From the NCBI GenBank assembly GCA_033980235.1, contig CM067067.1:6670789-6734788 (forward strand): a DNA stretch of 64,000 nt, given 5' to 3'. The notes beneath the pieces were generated by a model that made no database searches, had not been told where the DNA came from, and saw nothing but the letters and a program-made list of their open reading frames with translations. The stretch is from Diadema setosum. Its lineage: Eukaryota; Echinodermata; Echinoidea; Diadematoida; Diadematidae. Positions 1 through 12,200 of the stretch are shown here, piece after piece. Each line of letters begins with the position of its first letter. The first letter of the stretch is position 1. A program made the translations under genes and the position numbers.

Positions 1-1646
1 TTTTAAAGTTGTCTCTATGCAATGATGACCTAATACAACTGATGTCTGTGACATGAATAAGTCATCTTTGTATAACTACATCTTCATACAAATGTAATCC
101 AATCAAGTCTGACTCATAAAAATGGCAGAGAGCTGATGCCCCTTTCAGTAGTTCAATATGATTAAATTTGTGCTTGTCAAGTATCATTTATCATCATATC
201 ATTACATTTAATAAATCTCTTTTCATTCTACATCAATCAAGACATGTAATACATGTAGTACTAGTGTAGATATAATATGTATAAAAAGCTTTATCACCAT
301 GCTACCGTAAATATGGTCATATTTAGTCTTGTATGAAATATAGACAACATGTACAGTACAATTTGTACACTAACACTTGTATATTCACATGTACCTCAAA
401 TTCAATACATAAGATTGTATTCTCACCATGCCCTCCAACCCCCCCCCAAAAAAAAAGAAAGAAAGAAAGAAGAAAAGACAGAGAGGGAGAGAGAGAGATA
501 GAGAGAGAGGGAGATAGAGAAAAAAAATAGATACAATGATTTCCACCAGACTTAACAAGTGCAATGGGGTTGGGCATGCAGTGGGGTTGGGCACTGGTAT
601 CAACAACAACTTCCATATGTGCACTAAGCATCGTGCACAGGAAACACATAATTTCTAAATCGTACAATAATCTATTATTAGCAACTAGCATTTTTCCTAG
701 TTTCCCACAACACACACACAAGCCATCTATTAAAAAAAAAAAGAAGACATTTCAACAATGTGTCATCCTCAAATATGTCACATACAAGCGTATCCAGTCA
801 TTCTTAATTACAATTTCAACTACAATGTATGTATTTCACAAATGACGTGCCATTGTCAGCTGGCTGTGTGTCTTTTCTATAAAAATTTAAGAGCCCTAAC
901 CACACAGTACCTTTCCTTTATAGTATACACAGCATCGGACAAAAATCACTGTAAAACTTTTGAAATCAAATAGAAAGGTGGATCTAGCAAACAAACAAGA
1001 AAAACCATGTTCCACTTCATTTAAAAATTGATTATATTCTATTGAATACAAAGAAGTACTAAGCATGACACATTGAACCTCACAAATCAAATAAATAGTG
1101 TCATATTTTTTTTTCTTCTCCTTTTTAACAATAGCAAATTCCAGGAAGTCTCCCCCTCACAAAAAGTAAAGTTTTTTTTTTTTTTCCATCTACTGCTCTG
1201 TGCTCCTGCCAGTGAGCTGACACCCTAATGCAAATTTGAACAAAGTATCGGTAAAGCCCAAAAAGAAACCAGTGGGTCTTGCACTTAGCTGGTCAGTGCA
1301 ATTTGCCTTCATGGCACTCTATGGCAAACTATTCTAAAGATCTTGAAATTCAGGGATAGCCTTAATCAAGACTTCTTTAACAACAATCTCCTAATTTGGG
1401 GACCCGTATTTGGGTTCGCCATAGCCCCTAACCCACTGTGCATTTAGAGATTAAGAATTATACCTGCAACAAATGTGATAAATTTTTATTTGCAACCAAC
1501 TGCCACATCATAAGAAGTTTGCTAAAAGGTCCTATGCTCAACAAAATGTGGGTGTAATACTTTTGCTGAAGAGCTTTCTTGATGCAGTTGCTTGTGACTG
1601 ATTTCGTTCAGCTAAAAAGTTTTGAGCAGAAAGAAGAGATACAAAC
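1..1646. other. Intronic or flanking DNA, no exon recognised
   Basis: If the exon at 1647-1703 belongs to an aralar-type carrier on the minus strand, this stretch is the next intron of that gene. I looked for the following EF-hand exon on the minus strand and did not find it. The stretch holds a purine-rich simple repeat at about 450-530 (GAAA and GAGA units), a few poly-A and poly-T runs, and nothing else I can name. Confidence 0.5.
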
Positions 1647-1703
1647 CTTGTTAAAGACATGGCGAAGGTGCACGGGATCTGCTCTCTTTACAAGATGCAT
1701 TGC
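1647..1703 (-). CDS. SLC25A12: Internal or first coding exon of aralar-type mitochondrial aspartate/glutamate carrier (SLC25A12/13)
   Basis: The minus strand reads an AG acceptor after a pyrimidine-rich tract, then 57 nt in one open frame, then a GTTTGT donor. The 19 codons read AMHLVKRADPVHLRHVFNK. In vertebrate aralar and citrin the protein begins with a short leader followed by a KRxDPxELRxIF segment just before the first EF-hand; the match in position and pattern is close. The protein exchanges mitochondrial aspartate for cytosolic glutamate plus a proton in the inner membrane, controlled by calcium on its EF-hands. The ATG at codon 2 could be the start if exon 1 is non-coding; otherwise a short coding exon lies upstream at higher coordinates. 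Later exons lie beyond position 1. The context supports the call: in human, SLC25A12 (minus) and HAT1 (plus) are divergent neighbours, as here. The exon is short, so the assignment rests on one motif plus synteny. Confidence 0.6.
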
Positions 1704-4700
1704 CTTTGGGAACAAAAAGATATCAATACATTCACAGTTAGGACTACAAAATTCAATTTGAGAAAATGAATGTCAATCATTTAAATTGTACAATTTGACA
1801 CTACTGACAGACCGACACTGAATGAACACAGAATTGTAAACTTGAAAGTTTGCCACCATTATCACGATTCGTGAAACATATTACAATTAAAGTACATATG
1901 TATGCATTCAGTACGGTATGACTGTAAGACACTGTGATGGCTTCATGCCCCATGTCTGCCATGTTTGACTATACAAATGATGCACAGGATAGAGTGTGTT
2001 AGTGAAGGTGCGGCGCGCTTGAGAGTATTGACAATGGTGCGAAATGCACGAGGCGCAGCCGAGTGCATGTTTGCAACCGTTGTCAATACTCGAGAGTGCG
2101 CCGCACCTTCACTAACGCCACGAAATAATCCTGTGCATCATTTGTTTTATAAAATGGGTCGAAAACTAACAGCATTATTCACGTATCTTTGTGGGTCAAT
2201 ACCAGTCAGCTACATGTAGCACTCGCTCAAAAGTCAAGATGTCCGAAGATATTCGTCCCAAACATACGCACGTCGCATTCGGAAATCCCGCACATAAGTA
2301 CTGTACGTACGCATAAGAGTATACGTACGCCACGTGTTATGCACAAGAAAGGCCACCGGCTGTTGTGGCAACTCGCGGCCCGAACTAGAAGTTGTTAACA
2401 GGATTGACAGCGCATATAGTAGCGCGTGACGCACTTGTAACAACTGATTGAGAGCGCACTGCTAGTGTAAACATTGTGACGTACGTCAGGCCAGGGAGGT
2501 GGAAGAGAGACTCTTCTTAGTGCATTTACTAAGAAATTAATGCACGCACACGTGACTCATTTCAGCGCTTCCAATTGGCTACATTCTTGAACCCATTTTA
2601 TAAAAGTAAATATATATATCAGGCTTATAATTTGTGAAAAACAAAATGACAAACAACTAAATTATTGGGTAAAAGAAATTGTAAGCTTTGACACTTTGGT
2701 GTACAAATCATCAATGGTAGAATTGTGAGGCACTGACATTACTGCGTGATGTCATAAACACTAACCTATATTACGTATGCTGGCCCTAAAACTTTAATTC
2801 TGGCATAAACTCTAAATACAATTTTTGGGCAAAGTTATCACACGCATAAAGTGTTCTAAAATATCATTTTGTATTTAGGTATTGCACAATGGAATCAGAA
2901 AATAACCTGACATCCCTGAAAAGTATGCTTTTACAGTGGACATATCTAAAGTATGTTGTACATATGTAAATCACCTTATTCATGGCTAAGGAATACCCCA
3001 GTCTATTCCTATATCCCAACTTTGACTCTGTGGCTGTCTTTCAAATCTTCACAATGCATTGACAGTTCCCAAATTGCCGGGATTTTGTTTGCTGGTTTAT
3101 TCAAATGTTTACATTGGTAAGTGCAATACTGTTATAAGTATGATCAAAGATCATGATCATGTGTGGGTAACTGAACAAAGCATGCAAATTTTGACCCTTA
3201 CCCACTCCCAGCACATTTTGAAACTCCAATATAACATTTTGCTATTGCAGATATCACATCAATGTGCATACATTCATCTTTATCTTTTGCAAAACTTGCA
3301 AAAACCCATATATATGTAAAATGAACTGACATGAGTTTGACTACCTCTCCTATACATGTATGTACCTGGAAATTGACAGACATGTATGCCCAAAGGTTTA
3401 ATCCACTTGTTCATATTGGGTTTTTAATTTCCACTTTGGGGAGGGGCATAGGTTTTGAGTCAGGTCTGAACATTGCTTTTAACACATGCTAAAGGTAGTA
3501 CAGATTATTAAGACAGATCTAAAGAATTAAAGAAAACAGATGCTACCTGTATATATAAAATAAATCTTTTCTAAAATCTACCCCATCATTTTCCACAGCC
3601 ATTCCCTCTATATCCCTTTAACTTTCAATGTCTCTGATTCATTTTGCTTGGTACTGTAACAGCAGCAATTTTTGCACCAGTGATTTTTCACCTTCTGCTG
3701 GGGAAGATGAATTGCATGAATGCTGGTTTTAATTCTGTGAAATAAAAAATATAGAATAATACAGTCACATAAATGTAGTGTACAGGCAAAAAAAGAAGAA
3801 GAAGCATTTGCATCAGGCTAATTTTCACTCATACAGTACACTACAAGTCTGTATTTGTGACACTCTGAACCATAGTTTTCTAAAGTGTGTACGAACTCAT
3901 ACATCTTCTTCCATTGCACTTTTTAGAATTCCGTGGGAGACTTTAGGATGATGATATCACAGACTATTGTGATTATAAACATGTAAATTTCAATGTGAAC
4001 TATTTCTAGTAAAATTTGTGTTCATGTCAATCTTTATACTGAACATATGCACAAACCAATTTTAAGATTTCCTCGATGAATCAATCTGCCATTCTTGAGT
4101 TCAGCCTCTCTAGAATATTCATATAAAGTTGGAAAACAGACAGTGAACTTCAACCAAGCAAATGGCTGAATTCGCAGAGTACATAATGAAAATTTATATA
4201 CTGTCATAAAACACACATTTTTTCCTTAAACAAATGATGCCAGCAAGTTGGTGGAAGTGTACCATGAATTTAATACTGAAATGGCCTAGTATCCTACTTT
4301 TTGTGTACATTTACAATACTGTAGGTGTTGTTATGGGGATAAAACCATTCAAGCAAAGCATATTCATGAACTCATTCAACCCTACATTAATGGATTTGTA
4401 AACATTGTATCACAATACCCAAGTGTTCACCGATAATCAGCTTTGCTGATTCAGGTACATATGCACCATTCTTTAAATTTTCCAGTGGTCACGGTGGTAG
4501 GCATGAACAAATCTCGCTTTATTTGCCATTTTTTGCTTAAAGTTTTTCAGTGAGGCAAGAATAAAGCTCTTGTCAGGCATTTGAGCACAAGAAAAGACCC
4601 CTCAGGCTCGACTGCAATGTCTAACACAGGTGAAAATCGGTCAGTGTGTTTCACTTCACGCTTCTGACAATTAATAGAATTACTGTATGGGAAAACGGAT

Positions 4701-4740
4701 TCAAATTTTCCCATGAGGCACTATTCTCACTTTTAAAGTA
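1704..4740. other. Non-coding stretch, likely first intron of the carrier gene
   Basis: Apart from the hairpin element at 1973-2145 I find no supported exon. Around 2170-2500 the sequence becomes richer in CpG, but no splice-consistent coding segment is visible on either strand. Short open frames here lack any recognisable motif. Confidence 0.4.
1973..2145. mobile_element. Hairpin MITE, about 173 bp
   Basis: The outer 18 bases (ACAAATGATGCACAGGAT) return as their reverse complement at 2128-2145. Further in, the blocks around GTTAGTGAAGGTGCGGCGC and GAGAGTATTGACAATGGT also recur in inverted form, so almost the whole element can fold on itself. It has no coding capacity. Target duplication is not clear. 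Confidence 0.7.
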
Positions 4741-4749
4741 GAATTAGAG

Positions 4750-5700
4750 ACCGTAAGATTAGATGAAAGATCTACTCTGTATCTAGATCTGGATGTAGTA
4801 CAGTGCAGGACCTTTCGGTATAAAGCACCGGGTGAGAGAGGGGGCAGGTACTTTAGTCGAATTGAAGACGACCCTTCTCAATCTTTGCTTTGAACATTTT
4901 AGGTGATATGCTATTGACGACTTCGGTGGGGAGCTGGTTCCAAGCCAGAGTTGTTTTCACAAAAAAGAGAGAATTTTTCAGTTGCTCTGTTTTACAATAT
5001 CTTTCCGAGTAACACTTACAAACACTTCATGATTTGTAACATATTTCTCTACAATGTTGTCTACGTTACAATCCTAGAATTTCTTTTCTGTAATATTTCA
5101 CTTTGGTCTTACTTTTGAAAGAAAATTTTCAACAGACATAGGGCTGGGACCAACCCCTGTACCACTTTGAAGTTCTAAGGATGTTAATCTCAGGACGTGG
5201 TGTCTCGAGGCAAGAATTGGCAGATTCAGTTTCTCCTTCATTTGGGTGACACAGCCTGGATCACAGGAGGTGTAGTCACTGCATGCAGCTCTCTTTGTCT
5301 TTCTGTAGATACGGGTCCCATACACATGCATCGTTCTCTAAGACTGACCATACTAATGCAATGAATGCTGTCCTCTTGCAGTTCTCAGGGCAGAAGTTGA
5401 TATTCCTGCGTAATACTAGTGCAAGCACTGTATTTGCCTCCTTCGCTAATCTGTTGATGTAGTATTCTATTAGGACCACCCGAGCTCATCTGCTATACAT
5501 CAATTGTCTGATTGTAGTGAGTCCAAGGTATGGATGTTGTGATGTGTAATTTACTTGAGAATGTACCCATTTATGTGATAAAAGTATGGGAATTTGGCAT
5601 CAATACTCATAACTTGGCATTCGTCAGCACTGAACCTCATTCCCAAGTCAGCTGTCCATTTTTCCAGTTGAGAACTTGAGAGATAGGCCTACGTGAGTAC
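4750..5700 (-). pseudogene. Decayed non-LTR retrotransposon, C-terminal half of reverse transcriptase ORF and 3' end
   Basis: Translated on the minus strand, pieces in several frames match the end of a CR1/L2/Jockey-type ORF2 in the right order. First comes LEKWTADLGMRFSADECQVM with an FYHINGYIL follow-up (about 5560-5680), the strand-palm segment seen after the FADD box. Then come RRNINFCPENCKRTAF and WSVLENDACVWDP (about 5310-5420), a SDYTSCDPGCVTQM segment (about 5220-5280), and finally FVKTTLAWNQLPTEVV with a stop near 4858. A 3' tail with GATCTAGAT-type repeats follows at about 4765-4800. Frames are broken by stops and shifts, and the active-site part is missing, so it is a 5'-truncated dead copy. 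It sits between the carrier exon and HAT1. Confidence 0.75.
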
Positions 5701-8700
5701 AATCTTCTTGTGTAAGTATTAAAGCATGTTGCCCAGGATTTGACCGTTTCCATGAATAGACCACTCTTACGAATATAAAGGTAAGTGCATTCTCTCCAAG
5801 TTCATGAATAAAAAATGGCACAAATCAAGTGTGAAATTCAAACTATGCAACTACCTCCACAAGTGTTCCGAAGAGCACAACAGTGGGCCAAGTCGCCGGA
5901 CCCCCGAAATCATTGTCGCGACCCTCCCAAGGTCAGCTCACATAAGCAGTTCAAGGTTACATTAACAGGTAAGTAAAGTTGCATAGCAACATGTATAGAC
6001 TTGTATCATTCCAAGTTTCGAGGTTATTTGTCCGTTTTTCTGCACTGAATGTGTACACCTACAGCCACAGTGGCAGCAGTTTTTGAGATAACTTCTGCTT
6101 TTACGCGCTATTTATACTTGCATGCCACCCGTGCCAGGATTTGCCATTTTCACCATGGTTTAGCCTCAACGTATCGTCGCTGGGGTGACAAGACCTTTTA
6201 TCTTTTAGTGATCGTGAATTCTGTAATCTCATTGGTCAATCAACCACTGAATATATCCCCTATTCCGTGATAAGGTCATATTGCGTGCATGCGCTAAATC
6301 CACCACTGAATATATTCCGTATTCCGTGATATGACGTCATGATATTACACAGCTAGCTGCACGTGTACCAAAGGAAAAGTGCGCACTAATCCTGTACAAA
6401 ACAAATGGACAGCGCGCGGTCCTCAAGCGTATTACGCACATAATCCAAGACCACTAAACGCTTGATAAACGACAACGGCAACTTACGTATATCTGGCTAC
6501 TGCAGTATCTTATGGCGTGTACGTATTTGTATGCGCGCATACAGTAATCAGCTCGCGAGACGTAGGCCCAAGTCAACATGGTCATGGCTGACAGCCGGCG
6601 ATTTCAACATCATTCATGAGGGGAAATCAGCGAGAAGAAGGTTAGCACTTACACTAAAAGATAAAATCGTTAGGTCCCCATGAGGCCGGAGGCCGAATGG
6701 AATATGGCACCAGACCGTAGATATTTCCCGTATTTCGTAAGAGCCAGCAGGGGGTAACTAATAGTATCTGCAATTTTGGTGAAAATGACTTTTTTGGATT
6801 AATAGTCAAATAATAATTATGTTAAGTGATGTCCTGTCCAAATCCAAACTGTCTTACTCCAAAAATGAAGCCACCACGGCATGTCAAAGGAAAGGCTATC
6901 CCATTCGCTATATAGAGTAAAATATCCCGTTTGCGGCAGTTTAATCATTGTCAAGAGTTTTTCCAACTTGTAAACAAATCAGGCAAATTATTTTCAACCA
7001 TTTCATATATCATAGACAAGATTATTCATTAACGCAATTGTTTTCATGAAAGAAATTTACCATTGACCAACGCAGTTTTCATGATTTTCCAGGGCAAAAC
7101 CCGGCACAATTTTCGCCGATAAGGGCGATATGTGACGTAGTATTTCTGCTTGCGGCACGATGTACAATCCCTATGCAATACGCGCGTGCTCCGCGATCTT
7201 TAGCTGAACGCCTTCACATGTCTCGCGAACATTGCGTAAGCGCCAATTCCCATTGCGAAAGCACGTGAAAACAGCGTGCGCACATGCATTGGCCGCAAAC
7301 AAGATCGCACTTCTGGCGGTGTTGTTGATGATGTCTTTCTCGTGTTTTTCTCATTTTTTTTTATGGTAATATCCACTTTCTGAAAAAAATGGCGGCCCAC
7401 ATCGGCTCGTGAAAATTCTATTTTACGTGAGGATATGTTTTCAAAATCCATGAACATCGAGAAAAGGAAAAAAAATCCAGTTTCTTGGACCATTGTTTCT
7501 TAACTGTTATGTTAAGAAGTACCGAAAATTTCATTTTGGATGCGATATGTTGTCATTTAGGTGAGAAAATTTCACTTTCGTCAGAGATCGTGCCCATTTT
7601 ATCGGTTGGTTTTTGTTGATGGCTAGTGTGTTAGTATATGTGTACTGTAGTGTGCATGTAACAGTGCAATGCTGTGTTTAGCTGTATATTTCCGTGTATG
7701 TTGTACCTGCCGCGAACGGCTGCACAGCCGCTTACTGACGCAGTTACTCTAGCGCTTTTGGCCGCCACGTTTTTTGGCTCTCCTGAACATTTGACATTTT
7801 GTAGATCATGGCATGTGCACTAAGCCATTCATAGGCGGTGCACGGAGGTACATCGCAAATTCGAAGCATGGTCTCGGGCATATGCTAGGGGTTGAATGAT
7901 GGGAGCAGGCATTCGAACGATGGGTGCAGCGCAAGCGTTCAAATTATGCTAGCTAAATTACTTCCACAATTAGGCGGTCAAAAAATGGGCAACTTGCTTT
8001 GACTTAATTAGAGGTCTAACATATTACTCCTTGACCCTAGCTAGTCCTTGTTCTTGCAAGTAAAAGTAGACTGAAACTTTAGCTCCAACAAGTAATGTTA
8101 CTGATTGTTAGTATCATAATAATTTCACCAGCCAGTTTAACGTTAGTTTGGTGGGTTTGAAACGGAAATTTTAATCAGCTGTTGATCCATGATGTTCGAG
8201 CTTATCTTATTCCATTCATGTTATTAAGACAACATACTTTTAACTGGCCTTTCTAAAGTTACAGTTACACTTCACTTGTTACAGCTTTTTTGTTGTTGTT
8301 GTTGTTGTTTTTTTTTTTCCACAGACAGCTAACCGTTACGCCTTACGGTTAGTTGGCGTTTAGCTGTGTCGTACGGCGTCTGCGTCTGGTCTGCCGCCGG
8401 GGTGTGTATTTGTCCGTATGGGGTCGCTGCTGCGGTTACCGCCGGGGTAAATCCGTGAAATGACCGTGTTCAATCATGCGCATGCTGGGCATTGCTGGGT
8501 TGTGCTATAAAATGTCTAGGTTCTAATGGTAGCCTTATTTCTACTGTTCTAGTTCCAATCTACTTCATTGCAACGAGAGCTAACGTTAGAGCCAGAGAGT
8601 CCAGCTTGTGGGCTTGCATTGCTCAATCAAAGCCCAACTTGCGACAAACAGCAAGGGGCGAGATCGCCGGGTCACGTACTCCGTACGTACATGCGCTGCG

Positions 8701-8860
8701 TAGGCGTAGACTAGACAAATGTCCACTTCCTTGGAGCGTGATCCGATATTCACAGCTGACCTACGAGCGCTGCTAGCTACACAGTGGCAAATACCCACAC
8801 AGCAACAGCCAGCTCTGGATCTCAACCTATGAATCTTTCACTCTTAAAATGAAATATAAC
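5700..8860. other. Intergenic or intronic DNA between carrier exon and HAT1 promoter
   Basis: No supported exon. A short imperfect direct duplication (CCACTGAATATAT...ATTCCGTGATA) lies at about 6243-6331. CpG content rises from about 7080 to 7300 and again from 8340. A GTT microsatellite sits at about 8289-8308. Small open frames here have no recognisable domains. Confidence 0.4.
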
Positions 8861-8869
8861 TGTACTCAC

Positions 8870-9215
8870 GTCTCGAGCAGATTTTGCAAATAGTTTTAAT
8901 AAGATGCGCCTGCGTCAACTCTGTCTCTCAGATTTGACAGCTGACAATTTCGCTGCAATTTTGTAGGCTCCGCGGATTCCCAGTGTGTATGAATAGGTGC
9001 CTGGCCCCGCTCATTGTACGCGTACTATGATGTCGAGTGTGGGTGTCTGTAGTAAAATGCATGTAGGCGATCGCAAGTAAGTGAGCGAGTACGAGTGAGT
9101 ACGAGTGTGCAGCAAGGGTAGCGATGCTATGACCTCTTAGAACTTCTATGGAAATTGTATTGCATAAGAATTACTTCCGGGTTAAAGTATTCGAGTTGGC
9201 TCGCGCGAAATCAAC
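8870..9215. promoter_or_regulatory. Candidate bidirectional promoter of HAT1 and the carrier gene
   Basis: This CpG-rich block lies just upstream of the HAT1 start codon. It contains an ETS-type site ACTTCCGG at 9173-9180, typical of TATA-less housekeeping promoters. No TATA box is seen close to the ATG. On the minus strand a consensus donor (GTGAGTA, 8863-8869) could end a non-coding first exon transcribed away from HAT1, which would fit the carrier gene. The transcription start sites themselves cannot be read from sequence. Confidence 0.35.
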
Positions 9216-9222
9216 ATGGCGG
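9216..9222 (+). CDS. HAT1: HAT1 exon 1 (start codon)
   Basis: The sequence ATGGCGG is followed by a perfect GTAAGT donor. With exon 2 it encodes Met-Ala-Gly, as at the start of human HAT1. The phase (one base of codon 3) fits exon 2 exactly. Distance from exon 2 makes this the least certain exon; an alternative first exon nearer to exon 2 is possible. Confidence 0.75.
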
Positions 9223-12200
9223 GTAAGTTTTTGTTTTGTACACGCTGTTCACGCAAGGCTAAGGCATGCGATATCTCGAGGCTGTTTATTGTCTGTAGAT
9301 CTGTTTGACGTTTGTATGGGCCTTTTGTAAAATACCGAGGTTGACGGTGATTTATTATGAGGTTATCCTTATGATGAGTGGATCTGAACCCACTTGTCTT
9401 AACCAGGCAAGGCCAGGCAGGCGTTGCGCTTAATTTTTATTGTTTGGCCATTTTCCAGTCGGTGGCCACGGTGGCTGGCTAGCTCATGTTATGGCATTAA
9501 TAAATTAAAGCCATATTCAGGTACGCTAAGCTGGTCTTCCATGCTTAACGTTATATGGCTTCCTAGGAGCCACTACACAAAATCTTGCCTTCTCCCTAAA
9601 GCTAAATCTTGCAGGGAGTAATTTAATTAGATTCTATTAACTGATAAATGAATGCAAATCCTAGACTCAGGGCAGAAACGGAAGTAAAGTTACTATTAAA
9701 TCACCAGATCACGAAATGCATAGAAAATATTCTTAGGCTGCTATAGTGCTAATGACATGTGTTTGATTGATGAAAATGGGAGAGCCCAATACCATTTCTT
9801 CTAGCATTGCTAATTTTTGGTTAGAATATGCCACACACAAATCACCTTGAATTGCACTGCTAGCAAAATCCTGTTGTATGAACACCATGTGACGAGTGAA
9901 GTTGGTGTCATTGGTGAAATCACTGCAGATGGCATGCCATGCATTGCCATTGCATGTGAAGTTGCTAGTTGGTCGTCATTGTGTGATGATCAGCGAAGCT
10001 ACTAAGAAACTTAAAAAAAAATAAACCATCAAAGAAAATATAAGGAGAGTTTTACAAATTTGCATTTTTCATGAAAAGTACGGGGGGGTCCTACTAATTG
10101 ACGCAAACTAATGCAAACTAATACAAACTAATGCAAACTAATGCAAACTAATGCAAACTGACGCAAACTAATACAAACTCAATGCAAACTCAATGCAAAC
10201 TACTAATCAATGCAAACTAATGCAAAATACTAATTAATGCAAACTAATACAAACCATTAGCGGTGAAAATTAGGGTGAATTACAGTACCTGGACCTGGCT
10301 CTTCCGAGGCCACTCTCACGTTAGTCCTCTCGAAACAAAAACTAGTATCGATCAAGTAAATCCATTCTATCGAAGAATGACTAACGCAACTGCTCAACAG
10401 TCAACACTAATTTGAAAAAAAAAACATTTTATGAAAACATCATTAAATTCATATTTCTTGACTAAATAGATATCGTTTTGAATATATTTCGCTTTCAAAA
10501 TTCAGAAAATGTAAAGCAGAATGATGCCCAGAAATACGGATTTTAATGATCGATCATAAATGCCGAAATACTAATTGATGCAAACTCGACGCAAACTCCA
10601 AAACACAACGCTATCCTATGCGAAAACAACCTATATCGATTACAAATATCGGGAAATGACACCCCGAAATACTAATTAATGCAAACTCAACGCAAACTCA
10701 AAAACACAACGCTATCCTATGCGAAAACAACCTATATCGATTACAAATATCGGGAAATGACACCCCGAAATACTAATTAATGCAAAGTCAACGCAAACTC
10801 CAAGACATAACGCTATTCTATGCAAAAACAACCTATATCGATTACAAATGAAATGAAATGACACCCCGAAATACTAATTAATGCAAACTCAACGCAAACT
10901 CAAAAAAACAACGCTATCCTATGTGAAAACTTCCTATATTGATTACAAATATCGGAAAATGACATCCCGAAATAATACTTAATGCAAACTCCAAGTCACA
11001 ACGTTTTCTAATGTGAAAACAATGTAAATTTATCATGAAATTGACACATCGAAACACTATAGTAATGCAAACTCCAAAACAAAAAGTTTTCCTACGTGAA
11101 AACTACCTAAATTAATTACAAATATCGGAAAATAACACCTTGACATAAAAAGAAAAAAAAATTGTCTCACAGTATTCTATCACATTCCTGTATCAAATTG
11201 CACTCTTGCAGAAGCGCAAATTTATTTAACACCAGTTTGAATTGCAGTTTCAAGCAAAAGTGGGGGTAGTGATGTAGAAGAATTTTCATTCTCTATTTTA
11301 GAACTCTCGAATTATCAAGCAAGAACTTTATTTTGAGAAATACTCTCAACACTTAAATGATTCTCAGATAATTTTTTATGAAAATTCCGTTGTGTTAATC
11401 CCAAATTGCCAATTGTTTCTGGAAGATAATATAATCACATTCCTGGAAATTAAAGATTTTGTACCCACTGCAATAAGAATGATATTGGTGATGAATTTCA
11501 TTACCTTTTCATTGCAGCCTCTTCAATGAACAGCAAAAGAAATACTTAATAAGATATCACAGGAAATACCCAAAATGAAGGTGGATCAATTATCTGATTG
11601 TGAAAAGAGGGCAGTCCTCTCTAGTTTAACCAAGTTTTACAATTGATAATGACATATGTAGGCCTACATGAGTATTTTTCGACCTTCTCTTAGTTACTTG
11701 TTTATGTCTTTTTACAGGCCGTGCTTTCTATATATTGAGTAATCTGCTGAACTTGTCTTCCCACTCTCCCCTCTTTCTCTTCCTTTCTCTTCTTGCTCTC
11801 GCATGCCCATATATTTCCTTCATTCTTTGTTCACTTATTGTCTGAATATATTTCTGTACTTTTTTTAACGTTTTTTTATATTTTTTGTTGTTTTTATCAA
11901 TGATATGTCACTCGTATTTCTTTTGTTAATATGTCCAAGGAATTTGTCATCAGTTTTGTGTCCTTCTCACTGTTCCCTATTACTCTTTATTAATCCTCTC
12001 TCACTCTCTCATCTCTCTTCATATTTCCCTTCCTGTTTTGTTCACTATTATCAAACCGTGTATTTCTGTACTTTCTTCTTTGTTTTTATTTTCATCAATC
12101 GCACTTCACTCCTATTTACCTTATCATACTTGTTTTGTATAAACTTAAAAGTTACTTGCAACTCTGTTTGGATTATTGAAGTAATAACGTGAAATATGAC

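Noticed and set aside
3196..3216. Minus-strand ATG followed by a GTAAGG donor in phase 0 as carrier exon 1
   Set aside because: The five codons do not resemble aralar leaders and the start context is poor; one of several equally weak candidates.
7200..7493. 97-codon minus-strand open frame
   Set aside because: No motif, no splice-supported context and composition like the surrounding non-coding DNA.
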